Assembly (NCBI GenBank): GCA_038062255.1 | Contig: JBBTXM010000035.1 | Location: forward strand, 1-12,490 | Source: JBBTXM01 sp038062255 | GTDB lineage: Bacteria > Patescibacteriota > Minisyncoccia > UBA11713 > 2-01-FULL-45-33 | Length of the DNA stretch: 12,490 nt | Direction of reading: 5' to 3' | In this document: piece after piece, positions 5,560-11,691 of the stretch | How positions within the stretch are numbered: position 1 is the first letter of the stretch | How the letters are laid out: each line of letters opens with the position of its first letter | Translations under genes and position numbers: made by a program | Notes under the pieces: generated by a model | Told to the model about the DNA's origin: nothing | The model's database searches: none | The model's input: the letters and a program-made list of their open reading frames with translations, nothing else

Positions 5560-6577
5560 AGTTTTTTATCGAAAATACAGGCCTCAAAAATTCGACGAAG
5601 TGGCGGGGCAAAGCCGTATTGTCCAAGCGTTAAAAAACGCGCTCGCTCAAGATAAAATAGCGCACGCTTATTTGTTTTCCGGCCCGCGAGGCACTGGAAA
5701 AACCACTCTGGCGCGCATTTTGGCCAAAAGCGTTGGTTGCAATCCGGAAGACACCATAGAAATAGACGGCGCTTCGCAGAGGGGTATAGACGAAGCCCGC
5801 GAACTTCGAGAGGGGGTGAGGGTATTGCCGTTTTCATCCCCAAAAAAGGCCTACATTATAGATGAAGTCCATATGCTTACGCGGGAGGCCTTCAATGCTT
5901 TGCTTAAAACTCTCGAGGAGCCTCCGGAACATGTTCTGTTTGTGCTCGCAACCACGGAAATTTCAAAAGTTCCAGAAACTATAATCTCGCGTACTCAGCA
6001 TTTTGAATTTGCCAAAATTCCCGTTGCGGAAACTATCAAAGAACTCAAAAAAATATCAAAAAAAGAAGATATGGCGGTAAGCGACGATGCTCTAGGGCTT
6101 ATGGCGTTTTTTTCGGACGGTTCTTTGAGAGACGCCGAAAATATTCTTTTCCAACTATCCGGATTAAATAGCAAATCAATCGAGGAAAAAGACGTACGCT
6201 TGCTTTTGGGCGCTCCCAAAGAAGAGCAGGTAAATTCTATTGTTTCTTCCATGTTCAATAAAGATTCAAAAACAATGCTCGAGAACTTCAGTTACGCGAT
6301 AAATAGCGGAATCAACCCGTCTCTGCTGGGTAAATTGATTTTACGAAATGTTCGGGCAAGCCTTTTTTTGCATCTTGACCCTACAAATAGGGAAATAGCG
6401 GAGGAACTTTCAGCGCAAGAATTGGAATTTTTGAAAAATTTGCCCAAAAAAAATTCTATATTTTTTGATTTCGCTCTGCGCGAGATTTTAACTGCTTTGT
6501 CGCACAGGGCCGACGATTATACCGCCCACATACCGCTAGAGCTGGCTTTGATCAAAATTACTACACAAACAGCTTAA
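5552..6577 (+). CDS. dnaX: DNA polymerase III subunit gamma (clamp-loader ATPase), minimal form
   Basis: The 341-residue AAA+ ATPase loads the sliding clamp at the replication fork. It starts MSEVFYRKYRPQKFDEVAGQ as expected. Walker A is GPRGTGKT (44-51), Walker B is DEVH (104-107), and NALLKTLEEPPEHVLFVLATT carries sensor 1. Domain III ends the protein, so there is no tau-type C-terminal extension. Two oddities appear. The four-cysteine zinc module that normally separates Walker A from the EIDAAS block is missing: SVGCNPEDTIEIDGAS (60-75) keeps one Cys only. The SRC motif of the arginine finger reads SRT (146-148), with the Arg kept. The start at 5552 overlaps the GtrA stop (ATGTCTGA). No Shine-Dalgarno is seen, so translation is probably coupled. 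tRNA-Gln follows after 22 nt. Confidence 0.93.
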   Translation: MSEVFYRKYRPQKFDEVAGQSRIVQALKNALAQDKIAHAYLFSGPRGTGKTTLARILAKSVGCNPEDTIEIDGASQRGIDEARELREGVRVLPFSSPKKAYIIDEVHMLTREAFNALLKTLEEPPEHVLFVLATTEISKVPETIISRTQHFEFAKIPVAETIKELKKISKKEDMAVSDDALGLMAFFSDGSLRDAENILFQLSGLNSKSIEEKDVRLLLGAPKEEQVNSIVSSMFNKDSKTMLENFSYAINSGINPSLLGKLILRNVRASLFLHLDPTNREIAEELSAQELEFLKNLPKKNSIFFDFALREILTALSHRADDYTAHIPLELALIKITTQTA

Positions 6578-6581
6578 ATTT

Positions 6582-6590
6582 TGGTATAAA
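6582..6590 (+). promoter_or_regulatory. Extended -10 promoter of tRNA-Gln
   Basis: TGGTATAAA is TG-n-TATAAA (hexamer 6585-6590) in the short gap after dnaX. It places a transcription start near 6597, three bases before the tRNA. It shares the GGTATAA core with the serS promoter. Confidence 0.5.
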
Positions 6591-6599
6591 TTACTATAT

Positions 6600-6670
6600 T
6601 GCGGGGTCGTCTAATGGTAGGACAGCGGCCTTTGAAGCCGTTTATCTAGGTTCGAATCCTAGCCCCGCAG
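6600..6670 (+). tRNA. tRNA-Gln, anticodon TTG
   Basis: Acceptor TGCGGGG (6600-6606) pairs with CCCCGCA (6663-6669) and the discriminator is G (6670). The D arm is GTCT/GGAC. The anticodon stem is GCGGC/GCCGT with loop CTTTGAA, giving anticodon TTG at 6632-6634. The variable loop is TTAT, and the T arm is CTAGG-TTCGAAT-CCTAG. U1-A72 and G73 are known glutamine identity features and support the call. No CCA is encoded. Its 3' part (6642-6670) is also the antisense of the last codons of fmt. Confidence 0.93.
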
Positions 6671-7442
6671 CATTGTAAATTTTAAAATCAGGATGTCCGC
6701 GGAGAAATGCCTCATACGGCATATCTTTTTTTCCTTCCGGCTGGACAACAAGAATTTTTAATTTTCCGTTTTTTGTTTCAACTTTTTTGATTTTAAGAAT
6801 TTTGCCGTTTTTCATTTTTGTGAAAGTTCCTGGCCATGGATCATAGGCGCGGACTTGCCGTTCTATGTATTCCGGAGTTTTTGACCAATCAATTAAACCG
6901 TCTTCTTTTTTAATCATTTTGCTGTGAGTGGCCAAAGAATGATTTTGGGAAGTTGGAGTTATTGTTCTGTTCAACCAACTCTCAATTACTTCCGGCAACA
7001 ACTTCGCTCCCTCTTTAGCTAAACGTTCCGTAAGAACTCCGCAAGTGTCATTTGAAAAAATCGGAACTTCTTTTTGCGCTAAAATATCACCCTCATCGAT
7101 TTCTTCGGATGTGATATGAATTGTTATTCCGGTTTTTGTGTCGCCTGCCAGAATAGTATTTTGAACAGGCGAAGGCCCCCGCCACCTGGGCAGGAGCGAA
7201 GGATGCGCGTTAATAAAACCTTTCGCGGGAATTTTTAAAATATTTTTTGGTATAATCTTTCCAAAATACGCTATTACTCCCAGATCAGGCTTGGTTTCAA
7301 GCAATTTTTGTTCTATAGTTCTAAAATCTATTTTTTTGTCTTCAACTGCCAGCGCAATATTAAAGCCCGCGTTTTTAAGAGAATCGAGATAAAGCCTTGA
7401 AAATTCCCCAAAAGTTCCGAAAAAAGCTATTTTTTTATTCAT
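6642..7442 (-). CDS. fmt: Methionyl-tRNA formyltransferase (short form)
   Basis: The enzyme formylates Met-tRNA(fMet) with 10-formyl-tetrahydrofolate for translation initiation. The 266 residues compare with a usual length of about 310. The catalytic set is intact: N78 and H80 in INAHPSLLPRWRG, and D116 in EEIDEGDIL. The C-terminal tRNA-binding domain shows KKEDGLIDWSKTPEYIERQVRAYDPWPGTF and finishes VQPEGKKDMPYEAFLRGHPDF. The N-terminal Rossmann half is shortened: AVEDKKIDFRTIEQKLLETKPDLGVIAYFGKIIP skips about 40 residues of the usual loop and helix. The natural family end is near F253. The remaining residues (KIYNAAGLGFEPR) run into the antisense of tRNA-Gln, which supplies the TAA at 6644-6642. 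It lies 7 nt after def, with its own -10 over the def stop. Confidence 0.9.
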   Translation of the reverse strand: MNKKIAFFGTFGEFSRLYLDSLKNAGFNIALAVEDKKIDFRTIEQKLLETKPDLGVIAYFGKIIPKNILKIPAKGFINAHPSLLPRWRGPSPVQNTILAGDTKTGITIHITSEEIDEGDILAQKEVPIFSNDTCGVLTERLAKEGAKLLPEVIESWLNRTITPTSQNHSLATHSKMIKKEDGLIDWSKTPEYIERQVRAYDPWPGTFTKMKNGKILKIKKVETKNGKLKILVVQPEGKKDMPYEAFLRGHPDFKIYNAAGLGFEPR

Positions 7443-7448
7443 AAACCT

Positions 7449-7454
7449 ATTATA
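7449..7454 (-). promoter_or_regulatory. -10 promoter of fmt, overlapping the def stop codon
   Basis: On the - strand a perfect TATAAT (7454-7449) is followed by AGGTTT and the fmt ATG at 7442, a 6-nt gap. The box includes the TAA of def. A TTCAAA lies 18 nt upstream as a weak -35. It predicts a separate, leaderless fmt mRNA inside the def-fmt unit. Confidence 0.6.
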
Positions 7455-7956
7455 AATGTGGCGGAGTAATTTTTTGAATTTTTTTCGCTTTGTCTATAAA
7501 TAATATTCCTTCCAAGTGATCCATTTCATGTTGAATTACCCTGGAGAAAAGCCCGGAAGCCCCGCGCGATTTTTTGTTTCCGGATTCATCAAAATATTCA
7601 ACGGTAATTTTTTCAGGCCGTGGAACGCTGCCATACAAACCTCTTACCGATAAGCATCCTTCAATATCTTCAGTTTTTTTGGACGATTTTTTTTTCATTA
7701 TCGGATTTATAAAAACAAGAAAATTTCTTGTTCTTTTATTTTCTTTGTCAAATCGTTCCGGATGCAATACATCTTCGGCCACCAAGAATATTTTTTTGCT
7801 TTCACCGATCTGCGGGGCGGCAATGCCAATACCGTCCGGTTCAGCAAACATCGCGTCAACCATTTTTTTAATTAGTAACTTAATTTCTTGAGAGTTAATT
7901 TTTTTTATTTCCTCTGTTTTGGCCCGTAAAATTTTATTTTCTTTCTGGAGAATCAT
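7450..7956 (-). CDS. def: Peptide deformylase
   Basis: The metalloenzyme removes the formyl group from nascent N-terminal formyl-methionine, pairing with Fmt. The 168-residue product has all three motifs. Motif 1 is GIGIAAPQ (42-49). Motif 2 is EGCLS (99-103), with metal ligand C101. Motif 3 is QHEMDHLEG (142-150), with ligands H143 and H147 and catalytic E144. I chose the ATG at 7956 because MILQKENKILRAKTEEI matches the family's start (short strand followed by LR-x-x-A/T-x-x-x) and a TATAAA lies 7 nt upstream. Two upstream ATGs in frame (the furthest at 8010) would add up to 18 residues unlike the family. A Lys-rich insert (MKKKSSKKTED, 87-97) precedes motif 2, and the C-terminus is short. 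fmt follows after 7 nt. Confidence 0.93.
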   Translation of the reverse strand: MILQKENKILRAKTEEIKKINSQEIKLLIKKMVDAMFAEPDGIGIAAPQIGESKKIFLVAEDVLHPERFDKENKRTRNFLVFINPIMKKKSSKKTEDIEGCLSVRGLYGSVPRPEKITVEYFDESGNKKSRGASGLFSRVIQHEMDHLEGILFIDKAKKIQKITPPHL

Positions 7957-7963
7957 ATTGTTG

Positions 7964-7969
7964 TTTATA
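7964..7969 (-). promoter_or_regulatory. Putative -10 box of def
   Basis: TATAAA on the - strand (7969-7964), 7 nt before the chosen ATG at 7956. It is part of TACTATAAA, a string also found at the start of the divergent carboxypeptidase gene. It supports the internal start over the upstream ATGs. Confidence 0.45.
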
Positions 7970-8015
7970 GTATTTTTCATGTATTTTGTCGAGGTCTTTC
8001 CAAAAACCACATCCG

Positions 8016-8043
8016 TATTATGTATTACGTATTATGCATTATG
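8016..8043. repeat. Four tandem 7-bp repeats in the divergent def/carboxypeptidase gap
   Basis: TATTATG, TATTACG, TATTATG and CATTATG run head to tail without spacers (8016-8043). They lie between the two divergent promoters, in a non-coding gap of about 155 bp. A single TTGTCCACA (8062-8070) follows. The role is unknown. Regular 7-bp spacing does not match helical phasing, so a tandem-duplication origin is as likely as protein binding. Confidence 0.65.
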
Positions 8044-8100
8044 CAAATCTTAATACTTAAGTTGTCCACAGAAAAAATTTTTTATTTTGTTTCAGCGAGA

Positions 8101-8106
8101 TACTAT
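8101..8106 (+). promoter_or_regulatory. Putative -10 box of the carboxypeptidase-mraY operon
   Basis: TACTAT (8101-8106) lies 7 nt before the ATG at 8114. TATAAA overlaps it (8105-8110). No convincing -35 is seen; the upstream stretch is A/T runs. No ribosome-binding site is present, which again suggests a leaderless start. Confidence 0.45.
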
Positions 8107-8113
8107 AAAAATA

Positions 8114-8923
8114 ATGAAAAATAAAAAATTTATATTAGCGATAATTGCATTGGCGGCAGTCTTAATATTGCCGACAAATAACTCCTCCCCAAAACCCTCT
8201 CCTCTTAATTTAAGAGGAGGAGGCGATGGGGGTGGCGTTACTATCGAAGCTCGCTCCGCTCTAGCGCTCGATTTGTTAACCGGAGAAATTTTATTTGAAA
8301 AAAATATATACGAACCCTTGCCGCTTGCTTCACTTACAAAAATAGTAAGCTCCCTGGTTATAGCTGACCACATTAACTTAAACGATAATGTAGAAATAAC
8401 TAAAAGCGCGGTCGAAACTCCGGAACCCAGCGTTTTAAAAGTAGGCGAGTATATCCGCGCCGAAGATCTTTTAGCTATGGCTATGGGAGAATCGTCCAAC
8501 GACGCAATGATGGCGCTTGTTGAGCATTTTGGAGACCAAAAGTGGTTTTTACAGCTGATACGCCAAAAAGCATTGGGGCTTGGCGCGAAAACAATGATTT
8601 TTTTAAATCCGACGGGACTAGACCTTGGTGAGGTTGCGAGCAACTTCGGTTCCGCTTGGGATTTGGCGCAGGTTGCAAAGAATTCGCTGGATTCAATAAT
8701 CTGGCAGGTTGGAAACAAAGATGGCCTAAAACACACAAATATATTGCGCTGGGAAATTTCCAAAATCATAGGAGCAAAAACTGGTTTTACCGACAGCGCC
8801 GAAGGAAACTTGCTTATTATAATTGAACACCCGCTCGGCAAACCGAAGCTTATAATTATACTTGGTTCGACTATTGATGGAAGATTTGAAGAAGCAAAAA
8901 AACTTGTTAAACTATTAGAATGA
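8114..8923 (+). CDS. D-alanyl-D-alanine carboxypeptidase (peptidase S11 family)
   Basis: The 269-residue penicillin-binding enzyme trims the terminal D-Ala from peptidoglycan stem peptides outside the membrane. A signal peptide or anchor is at 1-20 (MKNKKFILAIIALAAVLILP). The catalytic motifs are S73-L-T-K76 (nucleophile and base), S127-S-N129 and K222-T-G. The C-terminal beta domain seen in longer PBP5-type proteins is absent. Residues 24-41, between signal peptide and enzyme domain, are encoded by a palindromic repeat (P-S-P-L-N-L-R-G-G-G...). This linker is outside the fold and should be tolerated. The start at 8114 is the first ATG giving a normal signal peptide. Nine further upstream codons lack an ATG-led signal and precede the -10. 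The stop overlaps the mraY start (ATGA), so the two wall genes are co-translated. Confidence 0.92.
   Translation: MKNKKFILAIIALAAVLILPTNNSSPKPSPLNLRGGGDGGGVTIEARSALALDLLTGEILFEKNIYEPLPLASLTKIVSSLVIADHINLNDNVEITKSAVETPEPSVLKVGEYIRAEDLLAMAMGESSNDAMMALVEHFGDQKWFLQLIRQKALGLGAKTMIFLNPTGLDLGEVASNFGSAWDLAQVAKNSLDSIIWQVGNKDGLKHTNILRWEISKIIGAKTGFTDSAEGNLLIIIEHPLGKPKLIIILGSTIDGRFEEAKKLVKLLE
8195..8235 (+). repeat. Intragenic palindromic repeat, family A copy 2
   Basis: Arms CTCCTCTTAA (8199-8208) and TTAAGAGGAG (8210-8219) are preceded by CCCT and followed by GAGGCGATGGGGGTGG. It shares ACCCTCTCCT, AGGAG and TGGGGGTG with the element at 361-397, in the same orientation and reading frame (P-S-P...G-G-G). 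It encodes the linker after the signal peptide. Confidence 0.7.
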
Positions 8924-9984
8924 CGGATTCTATATTAAATATATATAAAATTTTGGGGCTTTCGGCTTTTTCGTTTTTTCTGGGAATCGGACTAACTCCG
9001 ATTCTTACTCATTTTTTATACAAATATAAAATGTGGCGCAAAGATGCCCGCACTACGGCTCCGGATGGCGCCCCAACCCCGATTTTTAACTCTCTCCACA
9101 AAGAACGCGAAACAAAAGCCCCCAGAATGGGAGGGATATTGATATGGTTCACAACGCTGGCGGTTGCGATGCTTTTTTATTTACTTAAAAATTCCGGGTT
9201 TGATCCTATTTTTGAAAAACTTAATTTTCTTTCGCGCTCTCAAACATGGGTGCCTCTGGGAGTTTTGGTCGCGGCGGCCCTTGTGGGGCTATTGGACGAT
9301 TTTATGACCGTCTTCGGCAGAGGAACATACAAAGGCGGGGGATTGGCGTTTGGCCGGAGGCTTTTTCTTATCTTTATGATAGCTCTCCTTTCCTCGTTTT
9401 GGTTTTATTCCAAATTGGAAATGACCTCTATTTTTGTGCCAGGCATTGGGTACTGGGAGCTTGGAATTTTATTTGTGCCGTTTTTTATAGGAGTGATGCT
9501 CGCCACTTTCAGTGGGGGAGTGATAGACGGCATCGACGGGCTTTCGGGAGGAGTGTTTGCATCAATTTTTGCTTCGTATGCCGGCATTGCTTTTTTTCAA
9601 AATCAAATAGATATAGCTGCTTTTTGCGCTGTCATAATGGGAGCAATTTTGGCATTTTTGTGGTTTAATATTCCGCCCGCTAGATTTTATATGTCCGAAA
9701 CCGGCACAATGGCCCTTACCTGCGCGCTCACGGTGGTGGCATTTTTGACCGATGCCGTGGCGGTATTGCCAATAATCGCTTTCCCATTGGTTCTTTCGAG
9801 CGCATCCACGCAAATCCAGCTTTTATCAAAAAAACTGTTCAAAAGAAAAGTTTTTTTAGTCGCTCCCATACACCATCATTTTGAGGCTCTTGGGTGGCCT
9901 CCGGAAAAAGTTACAATGCGTTTTTGGGTAATTGGCACAATTTTCGCGATACTGGGAATGGTTATACAACTTTCACTACGGTAA
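8920..9984 (+). CDS. mraY: Phospho-N-acetylmuramoyl-pentapeptide transferase
   Basis: The 354-residue polytopic membrane enzyme transfers phospho-MurNAc-pentapeptide from UDP to undecaprenyl phosphate, making lipid I. Visible motifs are KAPRMGG (66-72), the Asp pair D126-D127 in LLDD, DGIDGLSGG (203-211), and the HHH box at 318-320 (PIHHHFE). About ten hydrophobic helices fit the family, and the length is normal. Two departures stand out. The usual N-L-T-D-G-L-D-G-L-A block begins G-G-V-I-D-G here. The M-G-D-x-G-S motif, which supplies a catalytic, metal-binding Asp in characterised MraY, reads M-S-E-T-G-T, with E260 in place of Asp. The start overlaps the carboxypeptidase stop by ATGA. The 3' end overlaps convergent rplU by 23 nt. 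murD/ftsW-type neighbours are not seen. Confidence 0.9.
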   Translation: MTDSILNIYKILGLSAFSFFLGIGLTPILTHFLYKYKMWRKDARTTAPDGAPTPIFNSLHKERETKAPRMGGILIWFTTLAVAMLFYLLKNSGFDPIFEKLNFLSRSQTWVPLGVLVAAALVGLLDDFMTVFGRGTYKGGGLAFGRRLFLIFMIALLSSFWFYSKLEMTSIFVPGIGYWELGILFVPFFIGVMLATFSGGVIDGIDGLSGGVFASIFASYAGIAFFQNQIDIAAFCAVIMGAILAFLWFNIPPARFYMSETGTMALTCALTVVAFLTDAVAVLPIIAFPLVLSSASTQIQLLSKKLFKRKVFLVAPIHHHFEALGWPPEKVTMRFWVIGTIFAILGMVIQLSLR

Positions 9985-10261
9985 CATTCTGCCTGTGGCC
10001 CTTGGTTTTTTTGTAGCGAGTTTTTGAGTGATACTTGAAAACAGTAACTTTAGGCAGTCTTTTTTGTTCCGTAATTTCGGCGGATATTTTTTTGCCTTCC
10101 AAATACGGTTTACCGGTCTGGGTGTTGCTGTTTTCGGAAATAAGCAAAACCTTATCAAAATCAAATTTATCTCCAGCTTTTCCTGGAATTTTTTCAATCT
10201 GTATTTTTTGCCCAGGGGACACGATATACTGTTTTCCCCCAGTTTCTATAATTGCTATCAT
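9962..10261 (-). CDS. rplU: Large ribosomal subunit protein bL21
   Basis: A 99-residue basic protein of normal family length, starting IAIIETGGKQYIVSPGQ and ending with the typical HSKTRYKKTKGHRQNVTVVKV block that binds 23S rRNA. It is part of the 50S subunit. The usual partner rpmA (bL27) is not beside it; dnaB lies upstream with a 6-nt gap, and the last 23 nt overlap mraY on the opposite strand. The ATG at 10261 is the only family-consistent start and lies 7 nt after TATATA. No ribosome-binding site is visible. Confidence 0.95.
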   Translation of the reverse strand: MIAIIETGGKQYIVSPGQKIQIEKIPGKAGDKFDFDKVLLISENSNTQTGKPYLEGKKISAEITEQKRLPKVTVFKYHSKTRYKKTKGHRQNVTVVKVV

Positions 10262-10267
10262 AGATAC

Positions 10268-11635
10268 TTATATATCACGCCTGTCCAGTGGGGTAAAGCT
10301 CGCAAGCTCCTCATTAAAATAAAATTTTGTTTCGCCTAATGGGCCGTTGCGGTGTTTGCGGATCAATATATCGGCCTGGTTTTTGCGTTCTGAATTTTCT
10401 TTGACGCGGTCCTCGCGGTAAATAAACATGACCACATCGGCATCCTGCTCAATCGCTCCGGATTCGCGCAGGTCCGAAAGCTGGGGCTTTTTATCGGTGC
10501 GGTGTTCTATTGCTCGGTTAAGCTGGGAAAGCGCTAGCACGGGCACATCGAGTTCTTTTGCCAAAATTTTGAGCGCCCTCGAGATTTCCGTAATTTGCTG
10601 GACCATGTTGTCGGTCGCGTTTCTGGGAACCATCAGCTGCAAATAATCCACTATCAAAAGCCCCAGGCCCTTTTCGGCTTTGAGCCTTCTGGCTTTGGCG
10701 CGCATCTGCAGAATATTCAAAGACGCTTCGTCGTCTATGAAAAGCGGGGCAGAGGATAGTTCGTTGAGAGAATCTCTTATGCGTTCGAAATCCCCGTTTT
10801 CTTGCGACAGCTTGCCGGTGCGCAAATTCCACAAGCTTACCCTCGCTTGAGCCGCGATTATTTTATCGATAATTTGCCCTTTGGACATTTCCAAAGAAAA
10901 AATTCCAACAGGTATTTTTTCATTTACCGCAACATGGCGGGCTATATCCATAGCAAATGATGTTTTACCCAAAGATGGGCGTGCAGCTAAAATCACAAGG
11001 TCGGAATTTTGGAGTCCCGATAAAATATTATCCAGTTCTTTAAAACCAGTGGGCACTCCCCGCAAAGCCCCCGTGCCTTTGTGGAGCTTATCGATTCTTT
11101 CCCAAGCTTCGTCCAGCGAAGAGCCGACGGATGTAAATGTTTTTAAAAAAGAGCGCTGGGAGATATCAAAAATCTTTTTTTCGGCTTCGTCGAGCATCAG
11201 GCCAACGTCTCCGCTCTCTTGGTAGCCGAGCTGGGAAATGTGGAAAGACGCGGAAATAAGATCGCGCAGAACCTTTTTTTTGCGGACTATTTCGGCGTAA
11301 TGGACCGCATTTGAGGAGGTAGGAACGCTGTTTACCAAATTGACAAGATAAGCGCTTCCGCCGACATCCTCCAATCTATTTTGTTCTTTTAAAAAATTGG
11401 ATACCGAAAGAACATCAATCGGTTTTGAAGCCGAAAACAATCCAACAAACGCTCCATATATATTTTGGTGTTCTTTTTTATAAAAATCTTCTTGGCGGAG
11501 AACATCAGCTACTTTGTGCATTGCGTCGCCATCAAGCATTATTGACCCCAAAAGCGAAATTTCGGCGTCTATATTCTGCGGGGGCATCCTCGTGGTATCA
11601 AAAGGGGATATAATTTTGGAAGTTTTCGGGTCCAT
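10268..11635 (-). CDS. dnaB: Replicative DNA helicase
   Basis: The 455-residue hexameric helicase unwinds DNA at the fork and works with primase and the clamp-loader complex. The N-terminal domain begins PPQNIDAEISLLGSIM (18-33) and runs to about 115. A linker helix follows, then the RecA-like domain from LRGVPTGFKELD (191-202). Walker A is ARPSLGKTS (218-226, K224). Catalytic E248 is in FSLEMS. Walker B is LLIVDYLQL (326-334, D330). The DnaB-specific SQLNR...LSDLRESGAIEQDAD (370-400) and arginine finger R429 in KHRNGPLG are intact. No intein interrupts it, and the length is normal. It follows cysS by 56 nt with its own promoter. Its last codons contain the rplU -10 box. Confidence 0.96.
   Translation of the reverse strand: MDPKTSKIISPFDTTRMPPQNIDAEISLLGSIMLDGDAMHKVADVLRQEDFYKKEHQNIYGAFVGLFSASKPIDVLSVSNFLKEQNRLEDVGGSAYLVNLVNSVPTSSNAVHYAEIVRKKKVLRDLISASFHISQLGYQESGDVGLMLDEAEKKIFDISQRSFLKTFTSVGSSLDEAWERIDKLHKGTGALRGVPTGFKELDNILSGLQNSDLVILAARPSLGKTSFAMDIARHVAVNEKIPVGIFSLEMSKGQIIDKIIAAQARVSLWNLRTGKLSQENGDFERIRDSLNELSSAPLFIDDEASLNILQMRAKARRLKAEKGLGLLIVDYLQLMVPRNATDNMVQQITEISRALKILAKELDVPVLALSQLNRAIEHRTDKKPQLSDLRESGAIEQDADVVMFIYREDRVKENSERKNQADILIRKHRNGPLGETKFYFNEELASFTPLDRRDI
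10269..10274 (-). promoter_or_regulatory. Putative -10 box of rplU inside the dnaB 3' end
   Basis: TATATA (10274-10269 on the - strand) overlaps the last codon and stop of dnaB and lies 7 nt before the rplU ATG, the same spacing as at serS, def and the carboxypeptidase gene. It is AT-rich, so a chance match is possible. Confidence 0.4.
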
Positions 11636-11646
11636 AGTATATTTTG

Positions 11647-11675
11647 ATTCTAGAACGCAAAAAAAACCTTAGCAA
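11647..11675 (-). promoter_or_regulatory. dnaB promoter with -35 and -10
   Basis: On the - strand TTGCTA (11675-11670), a 17-nt spacer and TAGAAT (11652-11647) form the best two-part promoter in the window. The ATG at 11635 follows 11 nt after the -10, leaving only a 4-5 nt leader. A TATACT immediately before the ATG (11641-11636) is probably incidental. Confidence 0.6.
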
Positions 11676-11691
11676 ACGCAAAAAATCAGTT

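Noticed and set aside
5810..5825. AGAGGGGGTGAGGG in dnaX as another family A repeat
   Set aside because: The residues it encodes (R-E-G-V-R-V-L-P) are ordinary DnaX sequence and there is no left arm of the hairpin.
6444..6455. Programmed frameshift in dnaX at the run of eight A's
   Set aside because: It is near the end of domain III, no downstream tau-like frame or stimulatory hairpin is seen, and the normal frame ends naturally.
7957..8010. Earlier ATG starts for peptide deformylase
   Set aside because: They add residues unlike the family and lie upstream of the best -10 box; MILQKENKILR is the expected beginning.
8062..8070. Replication origin near a DnaA-box-like 9-mer
   Set aside because: Only one imperfect box, no dnaA, dnaN or cluster of boxes; dnaB and dnaX nearby are not evidence for an origin.
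8092..8841. Long open frame antisense to the carboxypeptidase gene (249 codons)
   Set aside because: Its product has no family features and the opposite strand carries a complete S11 enzyme with all motifs.
10035..10322. Open frames on the + strand across rplU and the dnaB end
   Set aside because: They are antisense shadows of rplU and dnaB with no recognisable protein features.
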